From NCBI GenBank assembly GCA_028456385.1, contig JALNQF010000257.1:1-58996 (forward strand): 58,996 nucleotides of DNA, read 5' to 3'. The first letter of the stretch is position 1. Every line of letters starts with the position of its first letter. A program made the translations under genes and the position numbers. Origin of the DNA: Ophiosphaerella korrae. Lineage: Eukaryota > Ascomycota > Dothideomycetes > Pleosporales > Phaeosphaeriaceae. The notes under the pieces are model-generated. The model ran no database searches. It saw nothing but the letters and a program-made list of their open reading frames with translations, and was not told where the DNA came from. This document shows, piece after piece, positions 1-11,751 of this stretch.

Positions 1-435
1 CTTGATCACGTTGTTACTGAATCTGCATCGCTCTTGGTGCGTTACATGTCTTTAGTATTGGATGGATGAGTTTTACGGGCATGTGCAGTACTGTCGCAGC
101 ATGAGGCTCCGAGCCTCTCTACTTTCGTCTCGGGGAAGGGTTTCAATGGAACGGAAGAAAGTCTCCCTGAGCACACTACTTAGTCAATTTCTTCCGCTAC
201 GCCACATCCCTTAACACCGATTTGTTGTAAGCACCACAACAGCGAGAACCTCAATTCCTGGAATTAACGCAAAATTTTAGCTGCAAACACCTGCCTTGAA
301 CGCCAATTGAATAGCTAGCACCTAGGCATAGGAGCCCACTGCGACCCCGCTACCACCCCGTACCAGAACTAACTAGAGGAACCGCGCAAGGAGGAGGCAT
401 GCCGGAAACCCGCTAAAGGACTAGGACGAATGGAG
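1..435. other. No gene recognised
   Basis: No reading frame of convincing length or composition is seen here on either strand, and no repeat or RNA gene is recognised. Composition is balanced and does not look heavily RIP-mutated. Confidence 0.5.
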
Positions 436-735
436 CTACAGCAAGCTAGGATAACTATAGCGGAAGGACTCGCTCCCTGTCACGGAGAGCGCAAAAGAGA
501 ATGAATACGGGAAACGTGCAGTGAGGTACTGGCATCGAACAACCAGGCCGGAGGATCGCCGGCGATAGGGCCGACGGAGATTGACGGAGCTTGCACTTAC
601 CTCTTCACGCGAACGTTTACTGTTACGGTTGATTGTCGATGGCGCGGGCGAAGTCGTTAGGTTAACGGTTGTCGCGAAGCTGGACACCTCGGTGGTGCTG
701 TTGTTGTTGTTGTTGTTGTTGTTGTCAACGAACAC
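436..735 (-). other. Weak ORF with poly-Asn start, doubtful
   Basis: A 99-codon frame on the minus strand begins with a short segment and eight Asn codons that come from a trinucleotide microsatellite (701-725), followed by a Ser/Thr-rich stretch. A GTAAGT donor-like site lies after the codons for KRSREE, so this could be the first exon of a lost gene. No downstream exon was found before the window edge. It may equally be chance coding across a microsatellite. No function can be suggested. Confidence 0.12.
701..725. repeat. (TTG)n microsatellite
   Basis: About eight uninterrupted TTG units. On the minus strand they read as Asn codons, and on the plus strand one frame gives a run of Cys codons, which explains a misleading Cys-rich ORF there. 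Confidence 0.95.
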
Positions 736-2883
736 GGCGTCGGCGTTGTTGGCCTTCTGACGTTTCCCGCCGCCTTATTTACAGAAAAACCGCCAGTGGC
801 GGTCCTTTTCTCTTTTTCCTTCTTCCCCTTGAACGCCTTGAAGTGGGGACAGTTAGGGTGACAGTGCCAAGCTATGCGCTGCAAGATAGACGTCAGTATC
901 ATGCACCATCCACAACCTCCAGCTTTAACCCGCAATCATCACTTGTAGCGACAAAGGAGAGGTGAAAGCTATTGCGTCTCTACGAACTGATATACCCCAG
1001 CCCTACTTTGTCGATAATTATCGTCACGGGGCCGGGGTGGTGGTGAGCTAAGTTAGGTACTTAAGTATTGGATGGCGGTCGTAATTCGCCCTAGATCCTC
1101 TGCGCATCGGCTACCCTTATAGTGCTTGGAAACATGCTTTTGCAACTTGCGCCAGTCGCCGTGAGTCTTGACTATAGATCTCGCCACGAGCGGAATGAAC
1201 CGGGCAGGCCCAACAGTGTTGAGAATTGTTATGCTATCCTCCTAGCAATTACGTTCTTCATACCGCACTTCTGCTATAATGCGGCTTAGCTAGTTCGTAA
1301 AGTAGCCTAGAATATTGACTGATTTCCTAATGATCCTTAGGCATATCTCTAAATATTTTAGCCCATCTCGGCAAGAAAAGGAATGGCTCATTTTTGCAGC
1401 CACTGTTCTAAGCAAAACGCCTGACCGCAATATCTTGATCTTTGTGATGAGGCTAGAGTCTACCTGCGTCGTTACTGTTGTTGTCATCGTCCTAATCGTA
1501 TATGTCGTCTTTATTTAATGGTAGGAAGTATAGCCCACCACAAGCCACTAATTGCAATTAAGGCTGGGTAGGTCGTGAAAACTTAAGAGAACTAGGTTAG
1601 TATAATCATCCGTACTCAGGAATGTTCTTCTTCGTCTTTAGATTCTCTCATGTCTAGTCGTCGATCTTCCCGACAAGCACCTGCTCTGCTCCGTAAGAGC
1701 ACCTCTGTGGGACAACCTCGTGGTAAAAAAAATTTACTATTCGAGTTGGTGAGAGTTCGGAAAACCTAGTCGCTATATTAATAAGTTTATCCTAAATTCT
1801 AGTAGACGCCGACTCCCGCTATGTGATTTGTTATAAACACTACAAGGAGGGTGAGGAGGGGTAGTAGGCACAGCTATGTGAACATTTGATCTACTTTGCG
1901 TGTATTGATGAGGCTAGTATTTTATACTTTGAGATTAGTATTTTATACTTTGAGATTAGACTACGCTAATACAAGAAGTAGTAGTACAAAGAATCTAAAG
2001 AGTCTTGTCCTTTATGTCGCGGGAACATCGCTATTAAGCTACCTCTAACGGCAAGCACTTAGAAGGGATTCCTAACTGAATCTACTTTGGCTTAGGATGT
2101 ACTTAGAGGGCGTAGATTTTGTAATGTACCTGTTTTTGAAGAGATTAGCGCTGGGACTAAGATGGAGGGCGTGTAGATGCAGCTTCGGTCAAGCTATTTG
2201 GACTATAAGTTGGGAGGATCTCTGCTAATTTCTAAAGCAGTACCCTAATTTGGACGCGTTAGATGTGGGCTGAATGGTGGATGGAGCTAGCTATTCTCTC
2301 ACCTTGGTGGCCGAGTCAACGATGTAACCCCCCAAGTAGAGGGAGAAGGACAAGTTTGACGTGGTAAAAAGCGTACCAGAAGGTGGACTCGAACGACATA
2401 GACCAATTGATTTGAGCTGCCTTCGTGTAGGAAACGGTGGCTGCTGTTGAACGGAATTCGATGAACGCGCTTTCATCGCGGACTTTATACGATCTCTCTG
2501 GACTCATCTACAGCCAATATCTTCCCACACTCTCCATCTGTGTGGTTGGCGAAATGATGATCACGGCTGCAGGGAAAACTTCAGTCCTTTCCTCATTGTG
2601 CCTGGGGTTGTGAAAGGGATCTCCGCACCAATGGTGGCGTGGGAGTATTGCCGTGCATGCCAGCCGCCTTGAACATGTTCACGGCCTGCATTCTGGGCCG
2701 GCTATTAGTGAGGTACGCCTGTAGGCTTGTCTTGAAGTTCGCGACTGACAACCCGGGAGGGGTTGATTGCATTCATATTTTATTGACCAGTTGCGTCAGG
2801 ATTTTTCATGCAAGCCATCTTGCAAGCTAATCATGGTCGAAGCATGCCGGTATACCCCCAATTCGCAGTGCAGATCACTCGGT
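736..2883. other. Gene-poor stretch, partly RIP-like
   Basis: No supportable gene. From about 1730 to 2250 the sequence becomes richer in A and T with many TAG, CTA and TTAG strings, suggesting moderate RIP of an old repeat whose identity is lost. Short ORFs such as 1315-1518 have no recognisable content. Confidence 0.5.
1915..1956. repeat. Perfect 21-bp tandem duplication
   Basis: Two identical adjacent copies of a 21-bp unit (1915-1935 and 1936-1956) beginning TAGTATTTTATAC. It is one of several short perfect tandem duplications in the window. Confidence 0.95.
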
Positions 2884-2894
2884 AGCGTACGTAA

Positions 2895-2960
2895 GGGACT
2901 TTGGGGAACTTTTGGGAGCTTTTGGGAGCTTTTGATACCTTTTGGAAACTTTTAAGAATT
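2895..2960. repeat. Degenerate TTTTGGGAGC short tandem repeat
   Basis: Several imperfect copies of a unit of about 10-12 bp resembling CTTTTGGGAG follow each other. This is low-complexity sequence with no coding potential. Confidence 0.7.
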
Positions 2961-3002
2961 TTTGTGTATATTGGGGAAGTTTCGGGAACTTAAGGCTACT
3001 TA

Positions 3003-4451
3003 GTGTGCTCTAATAAAGCTAATGCGGGTGCCTGCAGCCTACGCTGTTTTACCCGGTTATGTGCTAGCGTGAATGCGTCGGATGGAGACTTTTATTTACC
3101 CATGAAGCCCCTCAGAGTGAACATCAAGTTTAAAGCCATAGCTCAAAGTCAAGCCGATTGCCTACCTCAGCGTTCTGAGACCTGTTCACGACCCCAAAGT
3201 TCACGATACGGTTCAAGTGGCCCAGGACAGAACGTAACTCTAATGTCATATCAGATGTGCCAAAAAAGTTCGCGCCGAGTTTCGATGCTCCGAGTGGCAT
3301 AAGAGTCGAGGTGACGAAAGGGCGAGAGTGAAACACTTCGCGAGGTGCACCGCCGCAACGATGAGTGGTCAACTTTGCCCACCGGCCAACCAAGAGGACG
3401 TGCACGTATTACAGGAGGATGAACCAGATGAAAATTGTCCTGAATGTAAAGGAGACACACCACCTGAGACTCACTCCATGATCAAGGACCTAAGATCGTG
3501 GTGGAATTATGTAGGGTTGAACATAAATGCATTCATTCTTCTGGTTCATTTCTGTCCTGCTCCCTCATACTAGCTACAAGCGACTGCTCTTGTCGCCCCC
3601 GCCAACAATATGATTTGCAATATGATTTGGCCTTTTCCTTCCAGGTCTCTCGCTGGATGAAAGCCCTGAGAAAAGTCAATATGGCGAAAGCTGTTGCAAT
3701 GACATGGAGACGTACAATTCTTCTCCGGCACCTTTGCAAGCTAGAAAGACTTTGTGTGGTATGTCTAGTAGTTGTTCTCGATCGAGTGGGCCTTGCACGT
3801 TTATATCGTAAATGAACCACCGCTTTACTGGTAGTACCGAATCGACTCCTTCTGGAATATGCATTCCATCATAGCAGGAAGGGTTTGGTTGTGAATTGAA
3901 AGACCGATGGAGAATTTGGTTGCAAAATATCTCCCCAAGAGTGGTATGACGCCTGAGTGGTTTGCCGGGAATGTCTGTAACGCAGACACGAATAATCACG
4001 CGCATTTGCGCAGAAGAATCCATCTTGACCGAGTGTGCTGAGGTGCGTCGAACAGTCATGGCGCGGGTGCCGAGCTGAAGTTAGTATTTGTGGTCTGATC
4101 ACGTGTTCCACCGAAGACCTTGGCAAGCGTCGACTTATCAATAGATATTCTCGGCCCACACATGCTTAGCGATTGTTCCCTTTCGTTCCCTTTTGTTCCC
4201 TTTTGTTCACTTCCCTCTCTAGTATGCCACCATCTCCGCACCCTATCATGTCTTCTCAACATTCGTCCCGTATCAATAAGATATTGAAAGACATAAGGCC
4301 GACGCCAAACTATCCCATCGAGGTATCGAGCAACCCTTGAAGAACGGCTTGTCATAGCGTGTAAACCGCTGACCTGCCAGCCACGCGGAAAAGTACCGCG
4401 TTCACGTTCAGATATTCGGTCACATCACAAACGAAAGCAAACAATATCTAC
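3003..4451. other. No confident gene
   Basis: Overlapping frames on both strands reach 90-127 codons (the longest on the minus strand at 3676-4059), but none shows a recognisable domain, sustained codon bias or a coherent splice model. A short tandem TTCCCTTTTG repeat occurs at about 4165-4206. I treat the stretch as non-coding or as an unrecognised relic. Confidence 0.4.
3606..3629. repeat. Perfect 12-bp tandem duplication
   Basis: Two adjacent copies of CAATATGATTTG (3606-3617 and 3618-3629). No gene is recognised around it, so the consequence is unknown. Confidence 0.95.
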
Positions 4452-4727
4452 TTGGAGGTTCTCGATGACGATCCCCATATGTTCCTGCCTTTCATCCTCG
4501 CTATCTCTCCCAGTGCTTGCGGGACCTTCGATGCATCTGAATTATGCCGAAGATTGAAGCAGGAGCACCCCATTCAGCTTAGGAACGACGCGAAGACAGT
4601 TCTCGACGACATAGCGAAAGAAAATGACATCATTCGGAGCCCTCACTACAAGAAATTGATAGATACTTTATTCCGGGAAGGTTCGTATGATGTCTTTTAC
4701 AAACTTGGCGAGACTAACAGTAAGTAA
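4452..4727 (+). other. Possible small gene or fragment, unidentified
   Basis: An open frame of 91 codons with balanced, protein-like composition, including segments such as FDASELCRRLKQ and VLDDIAKENDII. The frame also runs a little upstream of the first ATG, which suggests a fragment of a longer gene. I recognise no family, signal peptide or membrane segment. It is the only frame in the first 7 kb that looks more than random. Confidence 0.25.
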
Positions 4728-6560
4728 GGTTATATTCTGCGCCCAAGGCCTATCACTACGGCAGAAAGCGATATGCATTGGGCATACCATGCAGCAGATA
4801 TCAACTGCATTTTGCATGATCTTTGGTAACTACGTCGCAAACGCTCTCTCGAGCGCTCCGAGACGATTGCGCGAGAAAGCAAACACCCCAGCACTCCAAA
4901 CAGGCGAGCCGATATACCACTTCAGGTGAGACGAGTGGAGCAACTACTAAGATGTTGTTCTATCGTCGTTTGTTTGCTAGCTTGAGCTCGTTGAGCTCAT
5001 AATCTCACCATACCCGACAACTGCTTCGCAGGGTGCTTGAGCCATAGCGCGGTTCTAGTGCATTGGCGATATCGTCGCATCTCTTGTGCTGAAGTCGCAC
5101 GGTACACATGAAGATTTGCGAGAGGCTGCCTGCGCTTGCCGACGTTGACGCCGTTGGTAATGTGATGGTGACTTCATAGTGGGCGGAGGATATAGTTTAT
5201 CCTTGGCACGATTCAGTATTGCGAACCAAGATGTAAAGTTAAAGCGACTTACCAGAGTGTCTTTACTCGGCGGTGACCAAGACTGGCCAGTCTTATCTGC
5301 AGAGACGAATCCACTGAAGCGGCCATTGCGATGAGCCAGAAAGTATATATCTGTGTCGTATTCTTGACACAACTTGGTCAATTTTTCGTAGAGCGTTTTG
5401 GACAGCTTCTGGTAGTTGTTGTTCGCGGCTCGTCTTGCCTTGAACTTATCTCATTCTGCATCGCCAGGTCCTGTGTCAAAACTGTACAGACCCAGTTCCG
5501 GCACATATACGCTGCAGGCGTGCAGTGCGGTTCCCGTTTTTAGGCTCTCGAGTACAGTCCCTATTCTGGAGGTCTTGGCGATGGCCCACTTCTAGCCCCC
5601 GGCAGTACCGATGACCCTAGACCTGAAAACCGTCCTCATTCCATAGCACGTTGCCATAGTAGCCAAAGGCTAGATACTGTACTAGCAGATGCTCACTCGT
5701 CATGATGGCGCCTTGATCGAAGAATGTAGTCCATCTAGAAGTCCGTTATGAGGCTGTTACGAGTTTAGTGATGTTGCCATTCGATAGCAAGACAACGGCT
5801 ACCCAAGGTTTAGCAAAGCACAAGAACAGCAAGTAGATCGTTCGAGCATGAGCGAAACCGATCGCGTGAGAGTATCAAGTGCTTGACAAAACTACAGAGT
5901 TAAAAAGGAGCTCAGACTTGAGCCACAATACACGCGGTAGGGGTTTCGAAGAAGGCGCCTGTTGGCGCCTACGCTAGCATCTCGACCCACTTAGCCAAGC
6001 AACGTGGAGACCAGATTTAGAACATCTGACGCGGCTCACAACGGTATGCCTGTTTCCTGCGCTTGCATCACGGACACAGGAACTTAGCATACGATCGAAG
6101 TCGCCTCGAGTCAGCGACATCAGCCTAAGAAGGCATTCAGTGCTCGGCATCACAATGTTATTCTAGGCTTAAGAATTATCATCACCCGTCTATACGTGAA
6201 GTGAGCAGTCACTAATGCAATGACCAAAGGAAAAGCCACTTGAACATATAACGAGCGACGTCTAAGAGTACGAACAGGAGTATGCGGTTCAGAGCTGAAT
6301 TAACCTATAAATATGGCACAAGTGGACTGTTTTTAATCAAGTCTCTCGTGAGTCAAGGCCACTACCGAGAGCGCTTCTAGTCACAATATTGGCGTGTAAA
6401 CCTCACTCGAAATATCGACAACATATTCGACTTGCAGCTGGGTGTGACAGAAGCCAAGAGCATGCGTTGTAAATTCTCGCAACTAGGCGGCCGTGCGGGT
6501 AGCAGCAGATTTCTGTAATCGAGATGCGGTACGAGCGAGCCGACCAGGCGGGCGGTGGCA
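4728..6560. other. No gene recognised
   Basis: Only short frames without sustained protein-like character. Nothing in the base pattern suggests RNA genes or intact transposons. Confidence 0.5.
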
Positions 6561-6665
6561 GGTTTCTGTGTCTGGCGGTCTGTACGGGCGGGTCGGGTTG
6601 AGTAAACGGCCCGCAGCTAGGTTCCTGTATCTGGCGGTCTGTACGGGCGGGTTGAGTAGGCAGAT
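6561..6665. repeat. 59-bp imperfect tandem repeat, about two copies
   Basis: Two neighbouring copies of a GC-rich unit of about 59 bp share TCTGGCGGTCTGTACGGGCG. A more diverged partial copy may lie just upstream, at about 6490-6550. Frames across it are repeat-derived. Confidence 0.7.
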
Positions 6666-6924
6666 GGATTCTCTGTATGGAATCTAGATCTACATAGGAT
6701 AGAAACACGGAGATACTAACTTAGTTTGGTAGCTAGAAAAGGATGGTTATGCTTCGAGATCCTCTCATTCGGACAGGACTGCTCATGGCACATGGAATCG
6801 AGACGGCCTGTAGGCCGGCCGAACTAAAGGTTGCTTGTGTCGGAGGACGCCAAGGCAATCCAATTGTGGGTTTCCTCCATAGCGCCGTGCATGCGACACT
6901 AGGTAAATTCTGTAGGTGTCGACG

Positions 6925-7351
6925 TGTCAGATTTGCGGTCACAAATTGATGGATGTGAGCTTGAGTGAGAAAAGAGTTGATTGATTGATCTCTGTCCGTC
7001 TATCTCTGGGCCCTGCGCTCTATCTATGCATCTGCGCTGCGGCGGTCTCGGCTGGGTCTCTCGAGACGGCGGCGAGCCGGATCCTCAGCACTCCTTCTGT
7101 TGAGGTGCTGGTTCCTTTGTTGTATCGGTTTTACTGACGTAGTTTATCTCCTTGTATGTGAGATCCTTTGTTTGATTCCTTTGCTCGTGAAGGTCGAGGC
7201 TGCGATCTTTTCAGCTGCGGCGGGGCTGGCAGCTTGGCGATCGTCACGCTCATGCGCCGAGCCAATCAGATCGCGCACATGCTATCGCGCATCTGATCGC
7301 ACATCTAATCGCGCATCTGATCGCGCGTCTAATCGTGCAACTCATCTGACA
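6925..7351 (-). mobile_element. Solo LTR, family 1, copy A (427 bp)
   Basis: The element starts TGTCAGAT and ends ATCTGACA, the TG...CA termini with a short inverted repeat expected of an LTR. It is flanked by the perfect 5-bp target duplication CGACG (6920-6924 and 7352-7356). It is orientated opposite to copies B and C and aligns with them over its whole length. One end carries several short GATCGCGCAT-like repeats whose number differs between copies. No internal retrotransposon region adjoins it, so it is a solo LTR left by LTR-LTR recombination. It is not visibly RIP-mutated. Confidence 0.93.
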
Positions 7352-7674
7352 CGACGACGGGCCAAGTAGGCACACAGACGCAGTTTTGATGATATTTACA
7401 CATCTTGCGGCCTTTGAATAGTAATGTCGAGCTCTCAGCTAATAACGCGTGCGATCTTCGTTTCAGTGCCGGCGTTCGGCAGATCCTTCAAGTCGACGAG
7501 GAGTTGCCGATGTTGTCCCGAGCCAGCCTCCTAGTCTGCGCGTCGTCGCGTTTGCCATCCACCCCGCCCCACTCACCTTCCCATATCGCACTTCAATACT
7601 ACATCGCTTATACCTTTTTTTTTAATGCAATCCAGTCCTTCGAAACGCTATCAATGTTAGGCCATTGGCATAAG

Positions 7675-7741
7675 TTCAATCAATAAAACTCACTTTCTCA
7701 CTCTATTTCACATCTATCAATTTGTGACGGCAAATCTAACA
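7675..7741 (+). mobile_element. Truncated 3' end of a family 1 LTR
   Basis: About 67 bp resembling the last part of copies B and C (the CAATCAAT...TCACTTTCTCAC region through the GTGACCGCAAATCTGACA terminus), here ending ATCTAACA. The rest of the element is absent and no target duplication can be defined. It is an older, diverged fragment close to copy A. Confidence 0.7.
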
Positions 7742-7847
7742 AAGAACTGTGCTTTACTTCTAGTTCTAGGATTAATTAGGTTGTTGAATCTAGATTAAGC
7801 TTATCCTAGATTCTGTAGGCTACGCATCTGGATTGTAGTTAAAATCA

Positions 7848-8876
7848 TTACTCAGGGAATACTGCAACTGGAAGTACGTTAGGGAAGGTCTCGCCCTTCT
7901 TTGTCCCTAGTATACCATACTCTAATTCCTCATGTATGTCCTCTCCCTCTATCACTATAGGCATAGGGTCAAATTTCTTAGGCCGGCTACTATTAATCGG
8001 TCGTAAGACATTTGCCGGACCCCCTAAAATAGCCACTACACGTTGATCTTCAAGCTCCTCTACCCCGTGGAATAGATTGTCCCGGAGATCGTAATGGCAA
8101 AGGAAATCATAATCTGAACAGTCGCAACTTGTATTTAAAACCATGTAGAGCTTCCTCGGTTGGTGCCCCCCTGCCATCTCTGAATTCTTATCTAATTCAT
8201 CTAGCATGTCTACCATAAGGACGAAGTCAGTAGGTATCCAATCATCCGAGGGGGTGCCAGTGTCAGTTTTCTTGATTAATATCTTGCCGAGAGACACAAA
8301 GAATCGGGTACGCGTGAGGTCTCCCGGCCCATCAAGCTTGTAGCGCACTGGTACATATGAATTATACAATAGAGGTGTGATACCCTGTTCCTTGCAGTAA
8401 TCCCAATGCCAATCACGATGGTAAAAGTATGAGCGCTCTAACTGCAAGCCGACAGGGTAGTGAAGATCCAAATTAAGGAGGTATTCTGGATCGGGATCTG
8501 AGGGCGACTCGTGTTTCCTAGCGCATATGTCAACAACTATAGACGCGGAATTTTGTTTTAGCCATCGGGCTTCCTGGATCATTTCTATAAAGTCTTCTGG
8601 TTTTACGGTTTTGTAGTTAGGTTTATCAGCCTCAGTTGAGTCTTCAAGGTACTGAAAAAAGCCCTTTACAAAAGCTTCGCCATGCTTAGAGATTAACTCT
8701 ATTTTTGCCTTCTCGTCCTTTGTATCGCTATAATCATGACTTATCCACCACAACCGCGTTTCTTTATACTTCGTAGATCGCATATGTAGACTACATGAGT
8801 CTTGCCTTGCCCATAGCTGCCTAAATAGCTCAGCCCCTCGCAACCCCTCTCCCGGACGCTTTCGCAGCGTGGCCAT
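7848..8876 (-). CDS. Conserved-looking hypothetical protein, 342 aa
   Basis: This is an uninterrupted frame with no intron, starting at the first ATG and ending with TAA. The protein is acidic and rich in Asp, Tyr and Trp, has no signal peptide or membrane segment, and carries a Cys pair in the segment TSCDCSDYDF. I recognise no domain. It is flanked by transposon remnants (solo LTR on one side, MITE on the other) yet has no premature stop, so it is either under selection or a recent arrival. A (TA)n run about 40-50 bp upstream of the start may serve as a TATA-like element. The function is unknown; a fungal lineage-specific protein is the safest description. Confidence 0.75.
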   Translation of the reverse strand: MATLRKRPGEGLRGAELFRQLWARQDSCSLHMRSTKYKETRLWWISHDYSDTKDEKAKIELISKHGEAFVKGFFQYLEDSTEADKPNYKTVKPEDFIEMIQEARWLKQNSASIVVDICARKHESPSDPDPEYLLNLDLHYPVGLQLERSYFYHRDWHWDYCKEQGITPLLYNSYVPVRYKLDGPGDLTRTRFFVSLGKILIKKTDTGTPSDDWIPTDFVLMVDMLDELDKNSEMAGGHQPRKLYMVLNTSCDCSDYDFLCHYDLRDNLFHGVEELEDQRVVAILGGPANVLRPINSSRPKKFDPMPIVIEGEDIHEELEYGILGTKKGETFPNVLPVAVFPE

Positions 8877-9593
8877 TATAGAGTTACAAATTTAACAATA
8901 ACAGGGAGAATATAATATATATATATATAGTAAGCTATCGAAGTCTCTCTATGTATATACTCTAAACTTTATTGTATACTAACTCTACTATTGTTAGTAT
9001 TACATTGTAGATGTATACTTGTAACTTTGTAAATTGTTCTGATATTAATTTTACGCCACTGCAAGTGCCGAATTGACTGCTACTTTTCCTGTTTGGGTCG
9101 CGCGCTGTCAGCGCTGCTGCTCTCGAGCAGGAGCACACTCTGCGCTACTTCCAGCACCCTCTGCACAACCCACGCCCTAAGCCCTTCTCTGGTGGTCTGT
9201 TGGTGGCCAATGCACGATGCGGGGTTACAACCTCCTGCACAGACATTATGGATTGCATCAACCCAGGCTGATCTGTGGCCCGTGCATCCACCCAGATTAT
9301 CGCGACTCCTCCCGATGATTGCGTTGCGCACCTGATCAACAAGACACAATACCGCTTCAATGACTGAACAACATCCAATCACAACACGTAGCCCGGTCAC
9401 CACCGCACCCGGGCCTCTACGGTTACTGCCTACTAACAAGTCTACAAATTTCTGATGTCGCGGTTATAGCCTCGCCGAAGGGCATGGATAGGTGACGCTG
9501 TTCTTCTCCTTCGAGAGTTTGTGTGGGTGGAGAGGGTTCAGAATCCATGCTGTTGTCGGGAACTCAACGAAAAATTTACTGAGAAAGTTGCTA
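8877..9593. other. AT-rich upstream region and non-coding spacer
   Basis: It begins with (TA)n and AT-rich sequence upstream of the minus-strand gene. It continues with a GC-richer stretch (about 9070-9440) that gives overlapping frames of 80-119 codons on both strands without recognisable content. Confidence 0.45.
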
Positions 9594-10004
9594 ACGTATT
9601 CCACCACCGAGCTTGCCACTAAAAAATACACCAAAAATCGCAAAACGCAACACCTAATATCTCTACAACTACGGAGTAATATATGCTTAAAATTTAATTA
9701 AATAACTAGTACATGTATAATCTTTGATTTATTAAAATTTTTAAAACGTGCAGCTTCGTAGTTCTTAAAATAGTAGAATCTCTAAGTTTTAAACATACCC
9801 TTTTCTTAATAACTCTAGAAGAGCACGACTGCACGCTCTCAAAATTTAATAAATCAAAGATTATACATGTAGTAGTAATTATTTAAATTTTGAGCATTTA
9901 TTATCTTGTAGTTAGAGAGATATTAGGTGTTGCGTTTTGCGATTTTTGGTGTATTTTTTTAGTGGCAATCTCGGTGGTTTGGCAAGCTCGGTGGTGGAAT
10001 ACGT
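9594..10004. mobile_element. Foldback MITE with TA target duplication
   Basis: The 411-bp element is nearly a complete inverted repeat. The left arm starts ACGTATTCCACCACCGAG and the right arm ends with its complement. The arms keep pairing for more than 100 bp through an ATACACCAAAAATCGCAAAA block. TA lies on both sides (9592-9593 and 10005-10006), as expected for Tc1/mariner or Fot1/pogo-type transposases. The right arm carries a short extra segment next to the terminal repeat. There is no coding capacity, so movement would need a transposase from elsewhere. Confidence 0.85.
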
Positions 10005-10169
10005 TATCAAGGCTTATACAGAATCGTTGCAAGGACGTGGCTTGCGTATGGTGAATTTATACACAGTTTTTATTCGATTGAGGTGGTGAAGTTGCACTAG
10101 GAATTCAGCGAGATTTCGATCTTCGTCGGGAAACGGTAGGGTATCCAGATCGAGCATATCCTAACAGCC

Positions 10170-11751
10170 CTACGGATGCTTCTTGCGCAAGGTGTAGTAG
10201 CGCAGTTTTACTGCGCCCGGCGACCGGTCTGGCAAGTGAGAAAATACTTGATCCCAGCCCATAGTCATCTTATCCTTGTACGAGAGTAAGCACTGTTCGT
10301 CTGACTCTTTCCACGGTTTATGCGTTCGTTGGCGGAAGCGCATGTCGCCTCTGCTGAACCCTGGATCACTGCCGGTAGCATGAGGTCTGCATTCACTTGT
10401 GCCTTCCTCTCCATTCTCGTCGTCTTCCTCTCCGTCGTCTCCTGGGCAGTCACCGTCGTGACTGGCAGCATCACTGCGGAAGCTGCTCATCCGGTCCGCA
10501 TGGCGCAGCGTCGAGCTTCCACGAGTACACGCAACATCACCATATCGGTATCCCAATAACAACCACGAGTCCAGCGATACCTGGACCATTCGCATAAACT
10601 GGCCTCTCTCACCGAGAATGCTGTGGTATGACACCATCAAGTTTGAAGGCAATCCCGACCCGCTGTAACGGACAATTGCTGTTACAAGCGATGAGCCTTG
10701 TGGCACAGGGTAAGACCAATATCAGCTATTTGGTAAGCCGTGTTCTCGCTGGGGCCGTCATTAATGGTGGCATCATTACCAGCCTTCGTTGCTGGATAGG
10801 GATTTTGTGGGGGGGGGGACCGAATTCGGGTCTCGTGGGCTGAGACTAATTTGTGACGGATTGCGTCCCTTCTTCGATACCGGACGGTTGCTCGGTTTAC
10901 GCCGTTGAGAAATTGTCACCGAAGCGTTGCAGGACACGTTATCTGTCTGACTGAGTTCATCCTCGTAACTCGTTCTAATTTCGCCATCGATGGCGTAACG
11001 TTTCTCCGCACGCCTGTCCGAATCCAGATCGATGTATTGATCACCCTCTACTTCTTCGCAAGAAGAGGATTGTCTTGGGGAGTGGAACAGTTCCTCGACT
11101 ATTCCCCGCCCATGTGTACCATCGACGCCATTCTCTTCTTCAAGGTGGTCTTGGGGTAGGACTGGGCTTCCGACGCGACCATCTTGGCTGCCATCGTCAA
11201 AAGGGCCAGGACTAGGTTCATTGCTAACTCCAGAATGGCAATCTGGGCTATTGGGTGTCTGCAGAGGCGTTGGCTTTGGCATGGGCACATGATGGTGTAT
11301 CAGGCTCTCCGCCTGTCGATTTGACAGCCTTCGCCGCTTCGCTAAACGAGAGTCCTCCAGCTCTAGTTCGGAAGTAATGCCAGGCATTTCTGCCGAGGAG
11401 ATGATCGTGTCAGATAAACAGTGTGTTCGTTTGCATGTCGACGGTGACCTGCTCGTCACGTCGAGGAGTAGTTGGTCCTCCGCCGACAATGGCTCTTTGC
11501 AGAATGTCAATATCGGACTGCTTAACCAGTGCTGGAACACTACTCACTATGACGAATACCCACTATACCCTCCTCAGAGAGAGCATGCATGCTGATAGCG
11601 TTGAGATCGCCATATTGTCCGACACGGTCTTGTTCAGTATCGGTAGCCGCGTGGTAACCCCTCTCTTGATACTCTGACGCTCCATTGCTAGGCTTAACTT
11701 TTGTTGTTCTATAGTGCTCTTCGGCTGCATCGCTCTCCAAAACTGAAGCAA
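10170..11751 (-). pseudogene. SANT/Myb-like DNA-binding gene, frameshifted
   Basis: Three minus-strand segments read as one protein. An N-terminal part (about 11751-11560) is rich in Gln and Lys. A middle part (11540-10776) is hydrophilic with a basic nuclear-signal-like stretch (AKRRRLSNRQ) and acidic patches. A C-terminal part (10706-10170) ends in a SANT/Myb-like module with Trp at the expected spacing (PWKESDEQCLLSYKDK, then MGWDQVFSHLPDRSPGAVKLRY). Frame is lost at a 10-bp G/C homopolymer (10809-10818) and again near 10706, and a stop separates the first two parts. The module suggests nuclear DNA binding. Similar SANT/Myb-like genes are repetitive in ascomycete accessory regions and some travel with Starships (recalled, not checked). 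Unrecognised introns could explain some breaks. Confidence 0.6.
10809..10818. repeat. G10 homopolymer inside the SANT/Myb-like gene
   Basis: A run of ten G (ten C on the coding strand) sits where the middle reading frame loses continuity with the C-terminal SANT part. It may be a slippage mutation or a consensus error. Confidence 0.8.

Noticed and set aside
669..965. Cys-rich small protein (run of ten Cys) on the plus strand
   Set aside because: The Cys run is just the (TTG)n microsatellite read in the TGT frame; there is no signal peptide or other support.
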